In this document: one piece after another, positions 28,076 to 38,056 of the stretch | Layout of the letters: each line of letters begins with the position of its first letter | How positions within the stretch are numbered: position 1 is the first letter of the stretch | Assembly: GCA_963851385.1 (NCBI GenBank) | Contig: CAWKPE010000011.1 | Span: 16,693-80,692 of the forward strand | DNA: 64,000 bases | Origin: CAWEFA01 sp963851385 | GTDB lineage: Bacteria > Bacteroidota > Bacteroidia > Bacteroidales > DTGW01 | Reading direction: 5' to 3' | Position numbers and translations under genes: made by a program | The notes under the pieces: generated by a model | Told to the model about the DNA's origin: nothing | The model's input: only the letters and a program-made list of their open reading frames with translations | Database searches by the model: none

Positions 28076-28801
28076 TCATATCCAAAAATGATAAAAATTG
28101 GTTTGAGATTTTATTGAGAAATTATTTTTTTCATATAGTGTGCAAGCAGTTTTATTTAAGCCCTGTGTAACAACTTCTATACTCATGCATCCGGCTTCTT
28201 TAAAATATTTTTCTGATGCAATAATAAGTTTATTCCCTATTCCCTGACCTCTGTAATCGTTATCAACACCAACTAATCCAATATGTCCAATGGTTTCCTT
28301 AACATATACAGTAATTAATCCTACTGTTTTATTGTCAATTTTATAAATTAAAATATCATCAGCCAGTTCCTTGCCTGTTGATTTTTCAATCCATGTTTTA
28401 TATAATTTTTCAAAAATTGAATAGGATATCTTTGGATCTATCCTGAACCTTGAATATTCACCGCACTGCAAGGCGATGCTATACATATTATTTTCAGGGT
28501 AATTTCCTGAAAAAGTTGAGACTTTTATATCAGGTTTGTTGATAATATCATTGACAATGGGTGATAGCATTTTGCTATATGTCGTTTTCAAATCAACAAA
28601 TAATCCATTGTATCTATTCGAAATTTCTTTGTGTTTATTAAATGTTAATGAAGTCTGCCAATAAGCCAACTTTACCTGGTGTTCTTTCATTTTATTAAAT
28701 ATCTTATCGAAATCAGAAAGTGTTGGCTCAACCGGCAAAATTTTTGCAACGTTAAATCCAAATAATTGAGAATCCCACGGAAGAATTTCAAAGTTGTTCA
28801 T
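28076..28801 (-). CDS. GNAT acetyltransferase, WecD/RffC-like
   Basis: 241 residues from the ATG at 28801 (an adjacent TTG is the only upstream alternative). N-terminus EILPWDSQLFGFNVAKI is the domain start typical of dTDP-fucosamine acetyltransferases. The acetyl-CoA loop is DNDYRGQGIGNKLI, with the preceding strand GHIGLVGV. It is predicted to N-acetylate the 4-amino sugar made by the WecE-like enzyme. The gene overlaps the end of the GT2 gene by 14 bases, so they are translationally coupled. Activity on another amino sugar remains possible. Confidence 0.82.
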   Translation of the reverse strand: MNNFEILPWDSQLFGFNVAKILPVEPTLSDFDKIFNKMKEHQVKLAYWQTSLTFNKHKEISNRYNGLFVDLKTTYSKMLSPIVNDIINKPDIKVSTFSGNYPENNMYSIALQCGEYSRFRIDPKISYSIFEKLYKTWIEKSTGKELADDILIYKIDNKTVGLITVYVKETIGHIGLVGVDNDYRGQGIGNKLIIASEKYFKEAGCMSIEVVTQGLNKTACTLYEKNNFSIKSQTNFYHFWI

Positions 28802-29729
28802 CAAAATTCAAATAATCTTTTACAATATATTTCGGTCTGCCTTTAGTATTCTCAAAGGTTTTGCTTACATACAAACCAAGCATTCCAATGAGAAAAATAA
28901 TAATTCCTGATAAAAACCAGATGGAAATAATCAGGCTGGTCCATCCTAAAACATGAATATAACCCAAGATGTATTTTATAAGAAAATAAATGGCAGAGAT
29001 TACTGATACTATTGAAATAAGCATCCCCAACTTGACAACGAGTCGTAAAGGTTTATCTGAAAACGAAAGGATAACATCGAGACTTAATCGTATCAGTTTC
29101 TCGAAGGAATAAGCAGATTTTCCTGACAACCGGGCTACATGTTCAACATCAATTGCAGTATGTTTAAACCCAACCCACCGAACCATCGTTGGAAAATATT
29201 TCATGCTGTCACCCATTGAACAAATTGCTTTAACAACTTTTTTATGATAAATCCCAAAATTACCAATAGCACTATCCTGTTTGGTGGTTGTGAGATAACT
29301 CAATATTTTATAAAATAATTTTGATGTTGTTTTTTTTAAAAAACCATCTTTTCGTTGTTTTCTCCTGGCAAGTACAATATCAAAACCTTCTAAAGCCTTA
29401 TTGTATAAGGAAACTATTTCTTCAGGTTGATCCTGCAAATCACAATCCATAACAACCACCCATTCACTTTTAGAGTGCTCAAGACCAGCTGTTATTGCAT
29501 AATGCTGGCCGAAATTTCTTGAAAAGTTAATTCCTTTAACACGGTTGTCTTTATTACATAATTCAACTATAGTTTTCCAGGAATCATTTGGGCAATTATC
29601 ATTTATCAGGATAATCTCAAAGTCCTCTGAAATATTAGTGAGAACAGACTTTAACCTGAGATAAAGTTCTACTAGTTGAGTTTTGCAACCATAAACTGGA
29701 ACAACGACAGCAATTTTAGAGTTATTCAT
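28788..29729 (-). CDS. GT2 glycosyltransferase with two C-terminal membrane helices (GtrB/ArnC-like)
   Basis: 313 residues. GT-A domain: VVVPVYGC at 8-15, IILINDNCPNDSW, GINFSRNFGQHYAI, and metal-binding VMDCDLQDQPEE near 93-104. Two membrane helices at about 235-260 and 270-300. This is the undecaprenyl-phosphate sugar transferase type (GtrB, ArnC, YfdH). It probably makes the lipid-phosphate sugar donor used by one of the adjacent large membrane proteins. Part of a leftward operon 31854-28076: membrane protein, GT2, GNAT. Confidence 0.92.
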   Translation of the reverse strand: MNNSKIAVVVPVYGCKTQLVELYLRLKSVLTNISEDFEIILINDNCPNDSWKTIVELCNKDNRVKGINFSRNFGQHYAITAGLEHSKSEWVVVMDCDLQDQPEEIVSLYNKALEGFDIVLARRKQRKDGFLKKTTSKLFYKILSYLTTTKQDSAIGNFGIYHKKVVKAICSMGDSMKYFPTMVRWVGFKHTAIDVEHVARLSGKSAYSFEKLIRLSLDVILSFSDKPLRLVVKLGMLISIVSVISAIYFLIKYILGYIHVLGWTSLIISIWFLSGIIIFLIGMLGLYVSKTFENTKGRPKYIVKDYLNFDEQL

Positions 29730-29769
29730 AAGGAAATATCTATATTATCAATTCTACTAAATATCGATT

Positions 29770-31854
29770 TTATAATTTTTTAAGTTCCAAATCATCAAAA
29801 TAAGCCGGTAAGTTTTTATCATTATTCCGGCAGTATATTTTAATATCCTGGTAATTTAGGATTTCAGGAATAACCAAATCAATTTGAAGTTTTTGCCACA
29901 TACCTTGTTCTTTTTCTGGTTTTGTCTGTAAAATATAAAATATTTTGGAATCCTGTGATGATACTACCAAACCTGCATTGGAATTATTATTATTGTATTT
30001 CCATACACTTAATAAGTAATGTTCTCCCTTCTTGACTTCGCTTAAGAAACATTTCATCCCAAAAGGATTTTCCTTTGTTAATTTAGAAGAAAATTCTCCT
30101 GACCTGGCTCTTTCCTTCGATTGAGTTATACCATTTTCAAATTTCTGTCCATAATTATTAAGAAAAAAATTACCAGTTGAATCAATCATTTCGGCATTAC
30201 AGGTATAAACAATTATTTTATTTGCAACGACTGAATCATATGACACTTCGTAGAATGTTTCTTTTGTAAGTTCATTGTTGTACACATTCTTATATTGAGT
30301 ATCAATTTGCCGGTTGATACCATGCAGCTTGCTGGCAAAAGTTTCTGCCAACCCAGGATCGCCGATCATGAGTATGACTTTCTGGTATTTTATTAATAGA
30401 TCTATAAAAGCATAATTATCATCCCAATGCCAGCTCCAGAATAAAAACTTTTTAATACAATCATTATAAAAATAAATTTGAGGATATAATTTTATTAAAT
30501 TTGGTGCATATATTTGCCTTGCATCCCCGCACTTTATCATGCCACCATATAATCCATATTCTTTATAAGGACAACCAAAATTATTTGTAATAACAAGTGT
30601 TGGTTTATTTTTAAATTTTTGATTTGTCATGTTCATTGAATTTACTAGTTGATTCTTCACTTCCAAATTATATGCATGGCCTATGAATGCCCTTTTCACT
30701 TCATATTTATATATTAAGAAAAGAAATATACCAAATAGTAAATAGATATATACATTATTAAAGATAATTTTGAATGGCCTGGTATAAATTGAAAGAACCA
30801 AAAATAAACCTGGGATTGATAGTAAAAATGCCGGAGTAAGATACCAATAAGTTGGTTGTTTAGCTATTAACAGTACCATTACTATCATAGATAATGCAAT
30901 GCCTAAAAGAATTCTGTAAAATTTATCATTTTTCAATTTTACCCTTAAAAAGGGTATATGGTATATTAAAGTAGAAATTATTATGACTAGAAGAAATGCA
31001 GAAAAGAAATAATCTGTAAATAAAACAGTTTTCAGGTTAATAAAATAATTATTTTTATCCATAATACTTAATTTACCACTTCCATAAGGTCCGCTATGTA
31101 GAAATAATCCTAATACCCAATTTCTGAAGTCTATCCAGTATTTAAATATTGGAAAAGCGAATATACAAAAAGACATTACCGAAAATATTGAATAAATTAT
31201 TTTCTTCTTAAATCCAGGCAATAAAATAAAAGGAAGTAAAAAAAGAGGAAAAAAAGTTATTTTAATAGCCAGATTAAAACCTACGATAAGAGAAAACAAA
31301 ATAACATATTTATCAAACCAGCCAGATTTATATGTTTGATCCACTAAGTAAATATAGGTAACTAAAATATACAGTAACACAGAGAAAATAAAAAATTGCT
31401 CTATCATTAATCTTCTCATAAGTTCCAAAGTAATATAAGAATTGAATGGAGTAAGTTGGAAAAATAAACCTGGTAAGATTTTTCCTGAAATTTTGGAAAC
31501 CATGAATCCTAAAAAAAATAGTACAATTGCATGAAGGCAGATTAAGGAACTTTTAATTGCGCTCATATACACTTCAGGATTTGTGAATAAATCAACATCT
31601 AATGTATCCGGTCTGAAAAAATGAACAACTCTTATAATTATTGCAGAAAATATCTGAAGAGGAGTTCCTGGGTGATCTATCATCGCTGGATAGCTTAAAT
31701 GTGCAAGATTAAGTCCATTAAATAAATAAAAGTAATCGGGATCGATACAATTAAGATGACAAACAGGTATTTCACTTTTCAAGAAAAACCCAATAGTTGC
31801 AAAAGCGACCGGGAGTATAAATAGACTTAATAGTTTAATTTTTTTCAAATTCAT
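29770..31854 (-). CDS. Large membrane protein with C-terminal beta-sandwich domain (paralogue)
   Basis: 694 residues. Twelve or so membrane segments over residues 8-410. Early loop has CIDPDYFYLFNGLNLAH and IDHPGTPLQIF, acidic motifs of GT-C type. A soluble region follows with five or more Cys (GCPYKEYG, GGMIKCGDA), then a beta-sandwich of about 110 residues (RSGEFSSKL ... YFDDLELKKL) resembling the C-terminal domain of the protein at 25965-28019. First gene of the operon with the GT2 and GNAT genes (40-bp gap). Role as a sugar transferase with its own glycan-binding domain is inferred. The 244-bp divergent gap to 32099 shows no clear hairpin. Confidence 0.8.
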   Translation of the reverse strand: MNLKKIKLLSLFILPVAFATIGFFLKSEIPVCHLNCIDPDYFYLFNGLNLAHLSYPAMIDHPGTPLQIFSAIIIRVVHFFRPDTLDVDLFTNPEVYMSAIKSSLICLHAIVLFFLGFMVSKISGKILPGLFFQLTPFNSYITLELMRRLMIEQFFIFSVLLYILVTYIYLVDQTYKSGWFDKYVILFSLIVGFNLAIKITFFPLFLLPFILLPGFKKKIIYSIFSVMSFCIFAFPIFKYWIDFRNWVLGLFLHSGPYGSGKLSIMDKNNYFINLKTVLFTDYFFSAFLLVIIISTLIYHIPFLRVKLKNDKFYRILLGIALSMIVMVLLIAKQPTYWYLTPAFLLSIPGLFLVLSIYTRPFKIIFNNVYIYLLFGIFLFLIYKYEVKRAFIGHAYNLEVKNQLVNSMNMTNQKFKNKPTLVITNNFGCPYKEYGLYGGMIKCGDARQIYAPNLIKLYPQIYFYNDCIKKFLFWSWHWDDNYAFIDLLIKYQKVILMIGDPGLAETFASKLHGINRQIDTQYKNVYNNELTKETFYEVSYDSVVANKIIVYTCNAEMIDSTGNFFLNNYGQKFENGITQSKERARSGEFSSKLTKENPFGMKCFLSEVKKGEHYLLSVWKYNNNNSNAGLVVSSQDSKIFYILQTKPEKEQGMWQKLQIDLVIPEILNYQDIKIYCRNNDKNLPAYFDDLELKKL

Positions 31855-32098
31855 AAATTTGAATATTTCTTATCAATTTCTGGGATGCTAATCCTGTTTG
31901 TATGAAGTAAACTAAAAAAAATCATAGCAGCATTTTGAAAAAAATCCAGTTAATCACTTTATATATTTTACTAATTCTTATTACCAAAATAATTAACAAA
32001 GTAAAAATACTAAATGAAATTTTAATATTATTTTTAAAATGTATTTCTTGTATTAGTGGAAGCAACATTTGTCATAGCTCCCTTATAATCTATTTGTT

Positions 32099-33546
32099 AT
32101 GAAAAAAATCAATTACTTTTCGGTCATAATAATATTCAGCATTATTTTTCTGTTTATTTTGTGTAAAATCATCCTGATTCCAATAACCCATGATGAAATG
32201 GCTACGCCAACAGCTTATATCAATTACAGTTTCTGGCAGATAATGATGTATCCCGATGAATGGCCAAACAATCACATCTTAAATACGCTTCTTGTGAAAG
32301 TATTTACGTTTTTATTTGGGAAAGATCAAATAGTTGTTAGAATGCCAAATTTGTTATCTTTTGTTCTTTATGCTATAGCAATTTTCAGGATTAATAAAAC
32401 CGTTTTAAAAGTAGATTCTTTGTTCTTTATACCTGCAACTCTTTTGTTCGTGGCAAATCCTTATTTATTAGATTTTTTTGGACTATGCAGGGGATATGGT
32501 TTGTCATGCGCCTTGATAACTTTATCAGTTAGTTATTTAATTACAGGATTTTTCTACTCGAAAAATAAAGACTTATGGATTTCATTGATTTTAGCGATAC
32601 TTGCATCTTATGCAAACTTCACATTACTGGATTGTTGGGTATCAATTACTCTGATAGTGGATTTTTATTTCTTCTTAAAATCAGGTAAACAACTTAGGCA
32701 ACTAATTAAACCAACTTTAATAATTGTGCTAATTACGATAATGTATTTAGCACTAATTGCTAATCCGATATACAAAATGCAAAGTACAAACCAATTCAAA
32801 TATTGGACGTCAAAAGGATTTTTTTCAGAAACGATTATGCCTTTAATAGATTTTTCCCGTTATGATTCCCACATGTTTTTTTATCCGAGTTCAAAGTTAA
32901 TTGCAGCTTTTATTTTTTGTATTATCGGGACTAACTTGATTTACATATTCTTCAGGTTAAGAAAAGATGAATATAAGTTGTCTAGCCTTTACAGGCCTGT
33001 TTTTTTAGCTACTTCAGTTTTATTATTGACAGCTTTTATCAATATAATGCAATGTAAATTACTAAATACTCCAAATCTGATAGCAAGAACAGCCTTATTT
33101 TTTTATCCTTTATTCGTAATTACTTTTGTTTGCACATTAGGTTTGATTTCATTACTAAAAACCAAGATATTAAAAATATGTATTGCATTTGCAATTTTTT
33201 TTTGTGTGTGTATTTCATTTGATAGACAGATACAATTTCAAATATGCAAGAGAATGGTGGTATGATGAGAATACATTTGATGTTTTGAAATACCTAAAAG
33301 AAAAATCTACTAATAAAGCAATTGTTTTAAAAACGAACTGGCTTTTTTATCCTTCTTTTTATTTTTATTCTTATACTGGAAAAACCGCCATGGCTTGATT
33401 TGCAAGGATATGATAAAAGCATAGATTTAAATACAAAAGCTGAATATTACTATATTTTGTCGGAAGATTATAAAATATTGGGACCTAAATTTGAGGTTAT
33501 TTATAAGGTCACAAACGACAGATGGTTGGTAAAAAGGAAATTATAA
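32099..33546 (+). CDS. GT-C-like membrane protein, two apparent frameshifts
   Basis: Three overlapping frames join into one protein of about 481 residues if two single extra bases are removed. Part one (from ATG 32099) has about nine membrane segments and the acidic loop ITHDEMATPTAYINYSFWQI. It loses frame between about 33190 and 33235, near a run of ten T and a GT repeat. Part two, EWWYDENTFDVLKYLKEKS to YFYSYTGK, loses frame near the A-run at 33379-33385. Part three, EKPPWLDLQGYDKSID to RWLVKRKL, stops at 33546. The C-terminal pieces are coherent, so sequence error or very recent decay is likely. Glycan-related by context. Confidence 0.75.
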
Positions 33547-33578
33547 TGTTTAAAAAATAATAGCAAAACAAAGGTTTT

Positions 33579-34292
33579 TTATTTAACAAAAATATTGTAC
33601 TTAATTATGCAGTAAACAGCCCTCAAACCGTCAACCCATTTGATTTTCTTTCCTTCCAGGTATGTCCTGCCATAATAAGATATCCCAACTTCATAAACTC
33701 TGATTCCAGGTATCTTCGCAATTTTGGCTGTAACTTCCGGTTCAAAGCCAAAGCGGTTTTCTTTCAACTTTATTCCCTTTATTATAGGAGCTTTAAACAT
33801 TTTGTAGCACGTTTCCATATCAGTAAGGTTTAAATTGGAAAACATGTTGGATATAAATGTCAGAAGTTTATTCCCGATACTGTGCCAGAAAAACAGGATA
33901 CGGTGAGGATTTCCGCCGGCAAAACGCGATCCATAAACAACATCTGCAAAATTGTCTATCATAGGTTTTAAAAGAATATTGTATTCTTCGGGATCGTATT
34001 CCAAATCGGCATCCTGGATTAGTATATAATCTCCGGATGCTTTTTCAATACCTGTTCTTATGGTTGCTCCTTTACCTTTATTTTTTTCATGCCTTATATA
34101 CTTAATTTCAGCAGAAGAATTATCTGAAATAAAGCTGGAAATTATCTGTCGTGAATTGTCAGTTGAATGATCATCAACCAGTATAATTTCTTTTGTAGTA
34201 CAGTTAAGAAGAATAACTTTTAAAACTTTTTCAAGTATGCTTATAATGGTTTTTTCTTCGTTAAAGATAGGAATTATTATACTTAGCTTCAT
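33579..34292 (-). CDS. GT2 glycosyltransferase, dolichol-phosphate mannosyltransferase-like
   Basis: 237 residues, the same length as its paralogue at 19409-20122. Motifs: IIPIFNEEKT at 5-14, IILVDDHSTDNS near 36-47, KGKGATIRTGI, LIQDADLEYDPEE near 90-102, and a late ENRFGFEPEVTAKIA. No C-terminal membrane segments. Predicted to load a sugar onto polyprenyl phosphate. Converges with the frameshifted membrane-protein gene, leaving only 32 bp between their ends. Confidence 0.9.
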   Translation of the reverse strand: MKLSIIIPIFNEEKTIISILEKVLKVILLNCTTKEIILVDDHSTDNSRQIISSFISDNSSAEIKYIRHEKNKGKGATIRTGIEKASGDYILIQDADLEYDPEEYNILLKPMIDNFADVVYGSRFAGGNPHRILFFWHSIGNKLLTFISNMFSNLNLTDMETCYKMFKAPIIKGIKLKENRFGFEPEVTAKIAKIPGIRVYEVGISYYGRTYLEGKKIKWVDGLRAVYCIIKYNIFVK

Positions 34293-34378
34293 ACTACACA
34301 GTAAAATAGATTTACTCAGAATTAATAATTTGCAAGATAAGCTATAATAATTATTTATTGAAATACTTAAAAAAATTC

Positions 34379-36001
34379 CTACATCACCTTTATCTTAATC
34401 TTTTGTCCCGGGGTAATCATGGTACTTGCGCTTAGGTTGTTCCAACGGCAGATATCTTCGCCGGTAACTCCCGGATAAAGTTTAGCAATATCCCAAAGGG
34501 TATCACCCTGCTTTACAACATAATATATAAAGTTACCTGAATTGTCAATATTTTGAGCAATTGGCTTAGGAGTCTGAATAGAAGTCGTAGTGGCTGTTTT
34601 ACCTTTCATTTTTTGTTTATCTTCAAAACTCATATTGTCTATTTGCTCATAGTACGAATAAGATTTGCGGGGCACATAAAGCACAAGTTTTCGTCCTGCC
34701 CTGATTCTGCTGGTATATAAATCGTTCCAGTCCATAATATCGTTAATACGGCAATCGAACCATTCCGAAATAAACCCGATATTGTCATTTGTTTTCACTG
34801 TATAATATACAGCTGAATATTTACCGGTTGGCTTTATTCTTCCGTTTTTATAAGTGGAATAGTTTGGGGATTTAAGCAATTCTTTTTGATTAAAATAAAT
34901 TGAATCTTTGTATGCAAAAATGGAATCTTCTTTATCAATAAATTTTGAAGTATATTCCATTGGTAAAGCCAATGAATAACTTAAACCTCCCAATGCCGGA
35001 ATAATATCATGAATATATTGAGGATTCAGATCGCGTAGCTGGTTAATAGGGATTTTGAGAAAATCTGCTACCTGCATCAGGTTAAGTTCCTTATGTATCA
35101 TTATCGTGTCGGTTCGCTGTGGCATTGCAACTGGAACAGGAGTAAGATTGTGTTCTTTGTAGTAAGTCATAATATATACGGCTGCAATAAATGCAGGAAC
35201 ATGACCACGGGTTTCACGTGGAAGATAACGGTAAATGTCCCAGTAATCTTTTTTACCTCCGGCCCGTCTTATAGCTCTGTTCACATTAACGGGACCGCAA
35301 TTATATGCTGCTACTACCAATTGCCAGTCACCAAATATCTGGTACAAATCTTTTGAATATTGAGCTGCAGCGTGAGTAGCTTTAATTGGATCGCGGCGTT
35401 CGTCAACAAGACTGTTGATAGTAAGGTTGTAAAGTTTTCCGGTACCATACATGAACTGCCAAATACCAATTGCCCTTGTCCTCGATCGTGCCCTGGGATT
35501 CAAAGCCGATTCAATAATTGACATGTATTTTAATTCCGTAGGTACATCATATGAGTCGAATATATCATCAAACTTTGGAAAATAATATTCAGCAAGACCT
35601 AGCATCACCTGAACTAGTTCAGGTTTTCTTTGAATATACATCTCAATGTACCTGCGGACAATCGGATTATATGTAAGTTTAAAATAACTTGGAATTCTTG
35701 CCAGGCGAGAAATATATACCGAGTCAGGAATATTTGAAACTATTGTGTTGTTTAAAGTTGTATCATTTACCATATCTATTGAAGCAGAACCATGCTGAAC
35801 ATACCATAAATTAAGGAGGCTGTCAAGGTTGTCTTCAAATACGGGTTTTATCTGGTTGACATCATTTGCAGCTATACTATCATCAACTTGTTTTGAAGAA
35901 GCAAGTAATGATGTTCCGTTTAATCCAAGAATAATCAGAGCAATTGTTGTTATTTTCCTGAGAAAAGCAGTTTTAAAAACAAATATATAATTCAATATCA
36001 T
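34379..36001 (-). CDS. mltD: Membrane-bound lytic transglycosylase MltD-like, LysM domains
   Basis: 540 residues, exported (hydrophobic segment about 17-34). SLT domain at about 145-290 with catalytic E164 in SIIESALNP, then RAIGIWQFMYGTGKLY, VAAYNCGPVNVNRAI and FIAAVYIMTYY. Two clear LysM domains at the end (YYTVKTNDNIGFIS about 395-440, and YYVVKQGDTLWDIAKLYP about 490-540), and one probable degenerate one after the SLT domain (LNLMQVADFLKIPINQLRDL). It cleaves peptidoglycan to 1,6-anhydromuramyl products. Position after parA-parB-DUF5683 is the usual Bacteroidota order, probably one leftward transcript. Confidence 0.93.
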   Translation of the reverse strand: MILNYIFVFKTAFLRKITTIALIILGLNGTSLLASSKQVDDSIAANDVNQIKPVFEDNLDSLLNLWYVQHGSASIDMVNDTTLNNTIVSNIPDSVYISRLARIPSYFKLTYNPIVRRYIEMYIQRKPELVQVMLGLAEYYFPKFDDIFDSYDVPTELKYMSIIESALNPRARSRTRAIGIWQFMYGTGKLYNLTINSLVDERRDPIKATHAAAQYSKDLYQIFGDWQLVVAAYNCGPVNVNRAIRRAGGKKDYWDIYRYLPRETRGHVPAFIAAVYIMTYYKEHNLTPVPVAMPQRTDTIMIHKELNLMQVADFLKIPINQLRDLNPQYIHDIIPALGGLSYSLALPMEYTSKFIDKEDSIFAYKDSIYFNQKELLKSPNYSTYKNGRIKPTGKYSAVYYTVKTNDNIGFISEWFDCRINDIMDWNDLYTSRIRAGRKLVLYVPRKSYSYYEQIDNMSFEDKQKMKGKTATTTSIQTPKPIAQNIDNSGNFIYYVVKQGDTLWDIAKLYPGVTGEDICRWNNLSASTMITPGQKIKIKVM

Positions 36002-36208
36002 TTTACAAAAATTTATTTAATAGTAACTAAAGCTTCAATTTTCAAATCAATTGTGCCAAATTAATATTGTTTTATTAAAAATCATGTTAACAGGATGAAA
36101 TATTATCCAAGATTAGTTAACAGAAATATTTTTAATATTTAAAATTATCGTTTCTATTGACGAATTTGTGATTATTTTATCTGCCATTAGAAACATCAAT
36201 GTTCTTTA

Positions 36209-36847
36209 TTAAAATCTAATAGAGCAACTCAAGCCTAAATTATGAGAATAAGGTGAATTAAGTATAGTAGGGTTAATGCGCAAAGATAGATCCTGGCTCA
36301 CGTCATAATCAAAAAGATATGCATCAACTGTTGCATCTATTATATTGAGTACATAAAATCCGGCAAGCCCAAGTATGCTTAAATTGCGGTATCGTTCATG
36401 ATAATCCATTACATCCAGAAGCTGTTCACGTGAAAAATTTTTTGTACTAAGTCCGAAATAAGTAAAATCATAATTAGTATTTGGATCATTGTCTATACGA
36501 TCGACATATGATTGTTTGAATTTTGTATAATAGTTGTTGTTAAAATTTATTGCATAAAAAAGGGCTATAAAGCCGGCGTAAATTATAGGTACTTTCCAGT
36601 ATTTCCTGTTATAAATTTGTCCTAAACCAGGTAAAACAGCTGAATAAAGAGAAGCTTTTCTCGGAGAATGTAATTGTATTAATGAAGTATCGTAAGGAGT
36701 AACTCCAGTTAGTTTTTGACCACAACAAGAATTGTTTATGTCATTAATTGGAAAAGCAAAAAAAATAAATAAAGGAAGCAATTTGCACAAAACCCAAGTT
36801 ATACTGTCAGAACTTTTTTGTTGAATTACTATTTGATTATCTAACAT
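36209..36847 (-). CDS. DUF5683 family protein
   Basis: 212 residues. Hydrophobic N-terminal segment (about 19-35), then PRKASLYSAVLPGLGQIYNRKYWKVP, the hallmark region of DUF5683, with a second hydrophobic stretch (AGFIALFYAINF) and a third (GLAGFYVLNIIDATVDAYLF). Likely an envelope protein with two or three membrane segments. Function unknown; the gene is almost always found between parB and a lytic transglycosylase gene in Bacteroidota, as here, which hints at a link between chromosome segregation and cell-wall work (inference). A CACGTG-centred palindrome lies inside at 36422-36437. Confidence 0.85.
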   Translation of the reverse strand: MLDNQIVIQQKSSDSITWVLCKLLPLFIFFAFPINDINNSCCGQKLTGVTPYDTSLIQLHSPRKASLYSAVLPGLGQIYNRKYWKVPIIYAGFIALFYAINFNNNYYTKFKQSYVDRIDNDPNTNYDFTYFGLSTKNFSREQLLDVMDYHERYRNLSILGLAGFYVLNIIDATVDAYLFDYDVSQDLSLRINPTILNSPYSHNLGLSCSIRF

Positions 36848-37019
36848 GTAAATATATCCTTATTTTCCAGTCATTTGAAAATTTGAAGAAGAACTTCTTA
36901 CCTGTTTATGCACTGCAGGTAGTTTGGTTCCTGTATTTATCAATAAACTGTTTAAAAGCAAACTTTTAATTCCTTAAATTTAATATTCATTATTTCTGTT
37001 AAACTCTTGAATAAGGATT

Positions 37020-37909
37020 TTATTTTTTATCAAGAACAGAAATAATACGTTCGAGATCTTCATCTGTTTTAAACGAAATAATAATTTTACCTTCACCTTT
37101 AATATTACGTTTAAATTCAACAGGACTGTCAAAGTACTTCCTTAAATGTTGTTGCAGATCTTCATAATCCCGGTTAGGCTCGGTTATTTCTTTTTTATTT
37201 GTTTTGTTTTTTGAATCAGATGTGGTCTTTTCACTAATATTACGCACCAGATCTTCAACTTCGCGTACGGATAGATTTTTATTAATAACCTTATGAAAAA
37301 CCTCTACCTGTTTATCTGCATCTTCAATAGAAATAAGGGCTTTTGCATGGCCCATGGTTAATTTCTCTTCACGAATTCCCAATTGTATTTCAGCAGGTAG
37401 TTTCAATAACCGGAGATAATTTGCAATAGTTGATCGTTTTTTTCCAACCCTGTCACTAATATTTTCCTGTGTAAGATTACATTCGTCAACAAGACGCTGG
37501 TAACTAACAGCTACTTCAATGGCATTTAAATCTGTGCGATGAATATTTTCAACAAGTGCTAATTCCAGCATTCCCTGGTCATCGGCACTGCGAACAAAAG
37601 CTGGAATAAATTCAAGATTGGCAATTTTTGCAGCTCTTACTCTGCGTTCTCCGGCAATAAGCTGATATCTTCCATTTTCAAGTTTACGAAGAGTAACCGG
37701 TTGCACTACTCCTAGTTGTTTTATAGAAATAGCAAGTTCCTGAAGCGCTTCTTCATCAAAATTCTGTCGTGGTTGAAAAGGATTAACATCTATAATGATA
37801 GTTCTATCTCATTGTTAGCTTCAACAGCCTGAACTATCTCTTTTGTAACGTTCGCTTCTTCAATCAATGCACCTAAACCTCTTCCTAATGCATTTTTTCT
37901 GGCATTCAT
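37020..37909 (-). CDS. parB: Chromosome partitioning protein ParB (apparent frameshift near N-terminus)
   Basis: Restored length 296 residues. The start is the ATG at 37909 (NARKNALGRGLGALIEEA, the normal ParB N-terminus). The frame breaks within about 37795-37810; adding one base joins it to IIDVNPFQPR and the rest. Then come the CTP-binding motif region LIAGERRVRAAKI, the ENIHRTDLNAIE motif, the helix-turn-helix (LTQENISDRVGKKRSTIANYL, longer in full) and a C-terminal dimerisation domain. It loads at parS and works with ParA upstream (147-bp gap). The frame break is most likely a one-base deletion in the sequence; a truncated ParB starting inside would lack the N-terminal ParA-stimulating segment. 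Confidence 0.88.
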
Positions 37910-38056
37910 AATTTAGTATTTCAAGGTAATTTTTAAATTCGTTGTATCATAAACCTGCCTTATCAATTGTTCTATTGCACAGGAAACACTCCATTTTAAT
38001 TTTTTCCGTTTTTGCTAATTATAGATTGAGTGTTAAAAATTCTTTACAATTGATGG

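Noticed and set aside
37020..37706. A truncated ParB starting inside the gene
   Set aside because: The upstream codons in the other frame encode the normal ParB N-terminus with correct start; the short form is a product of the frame break.
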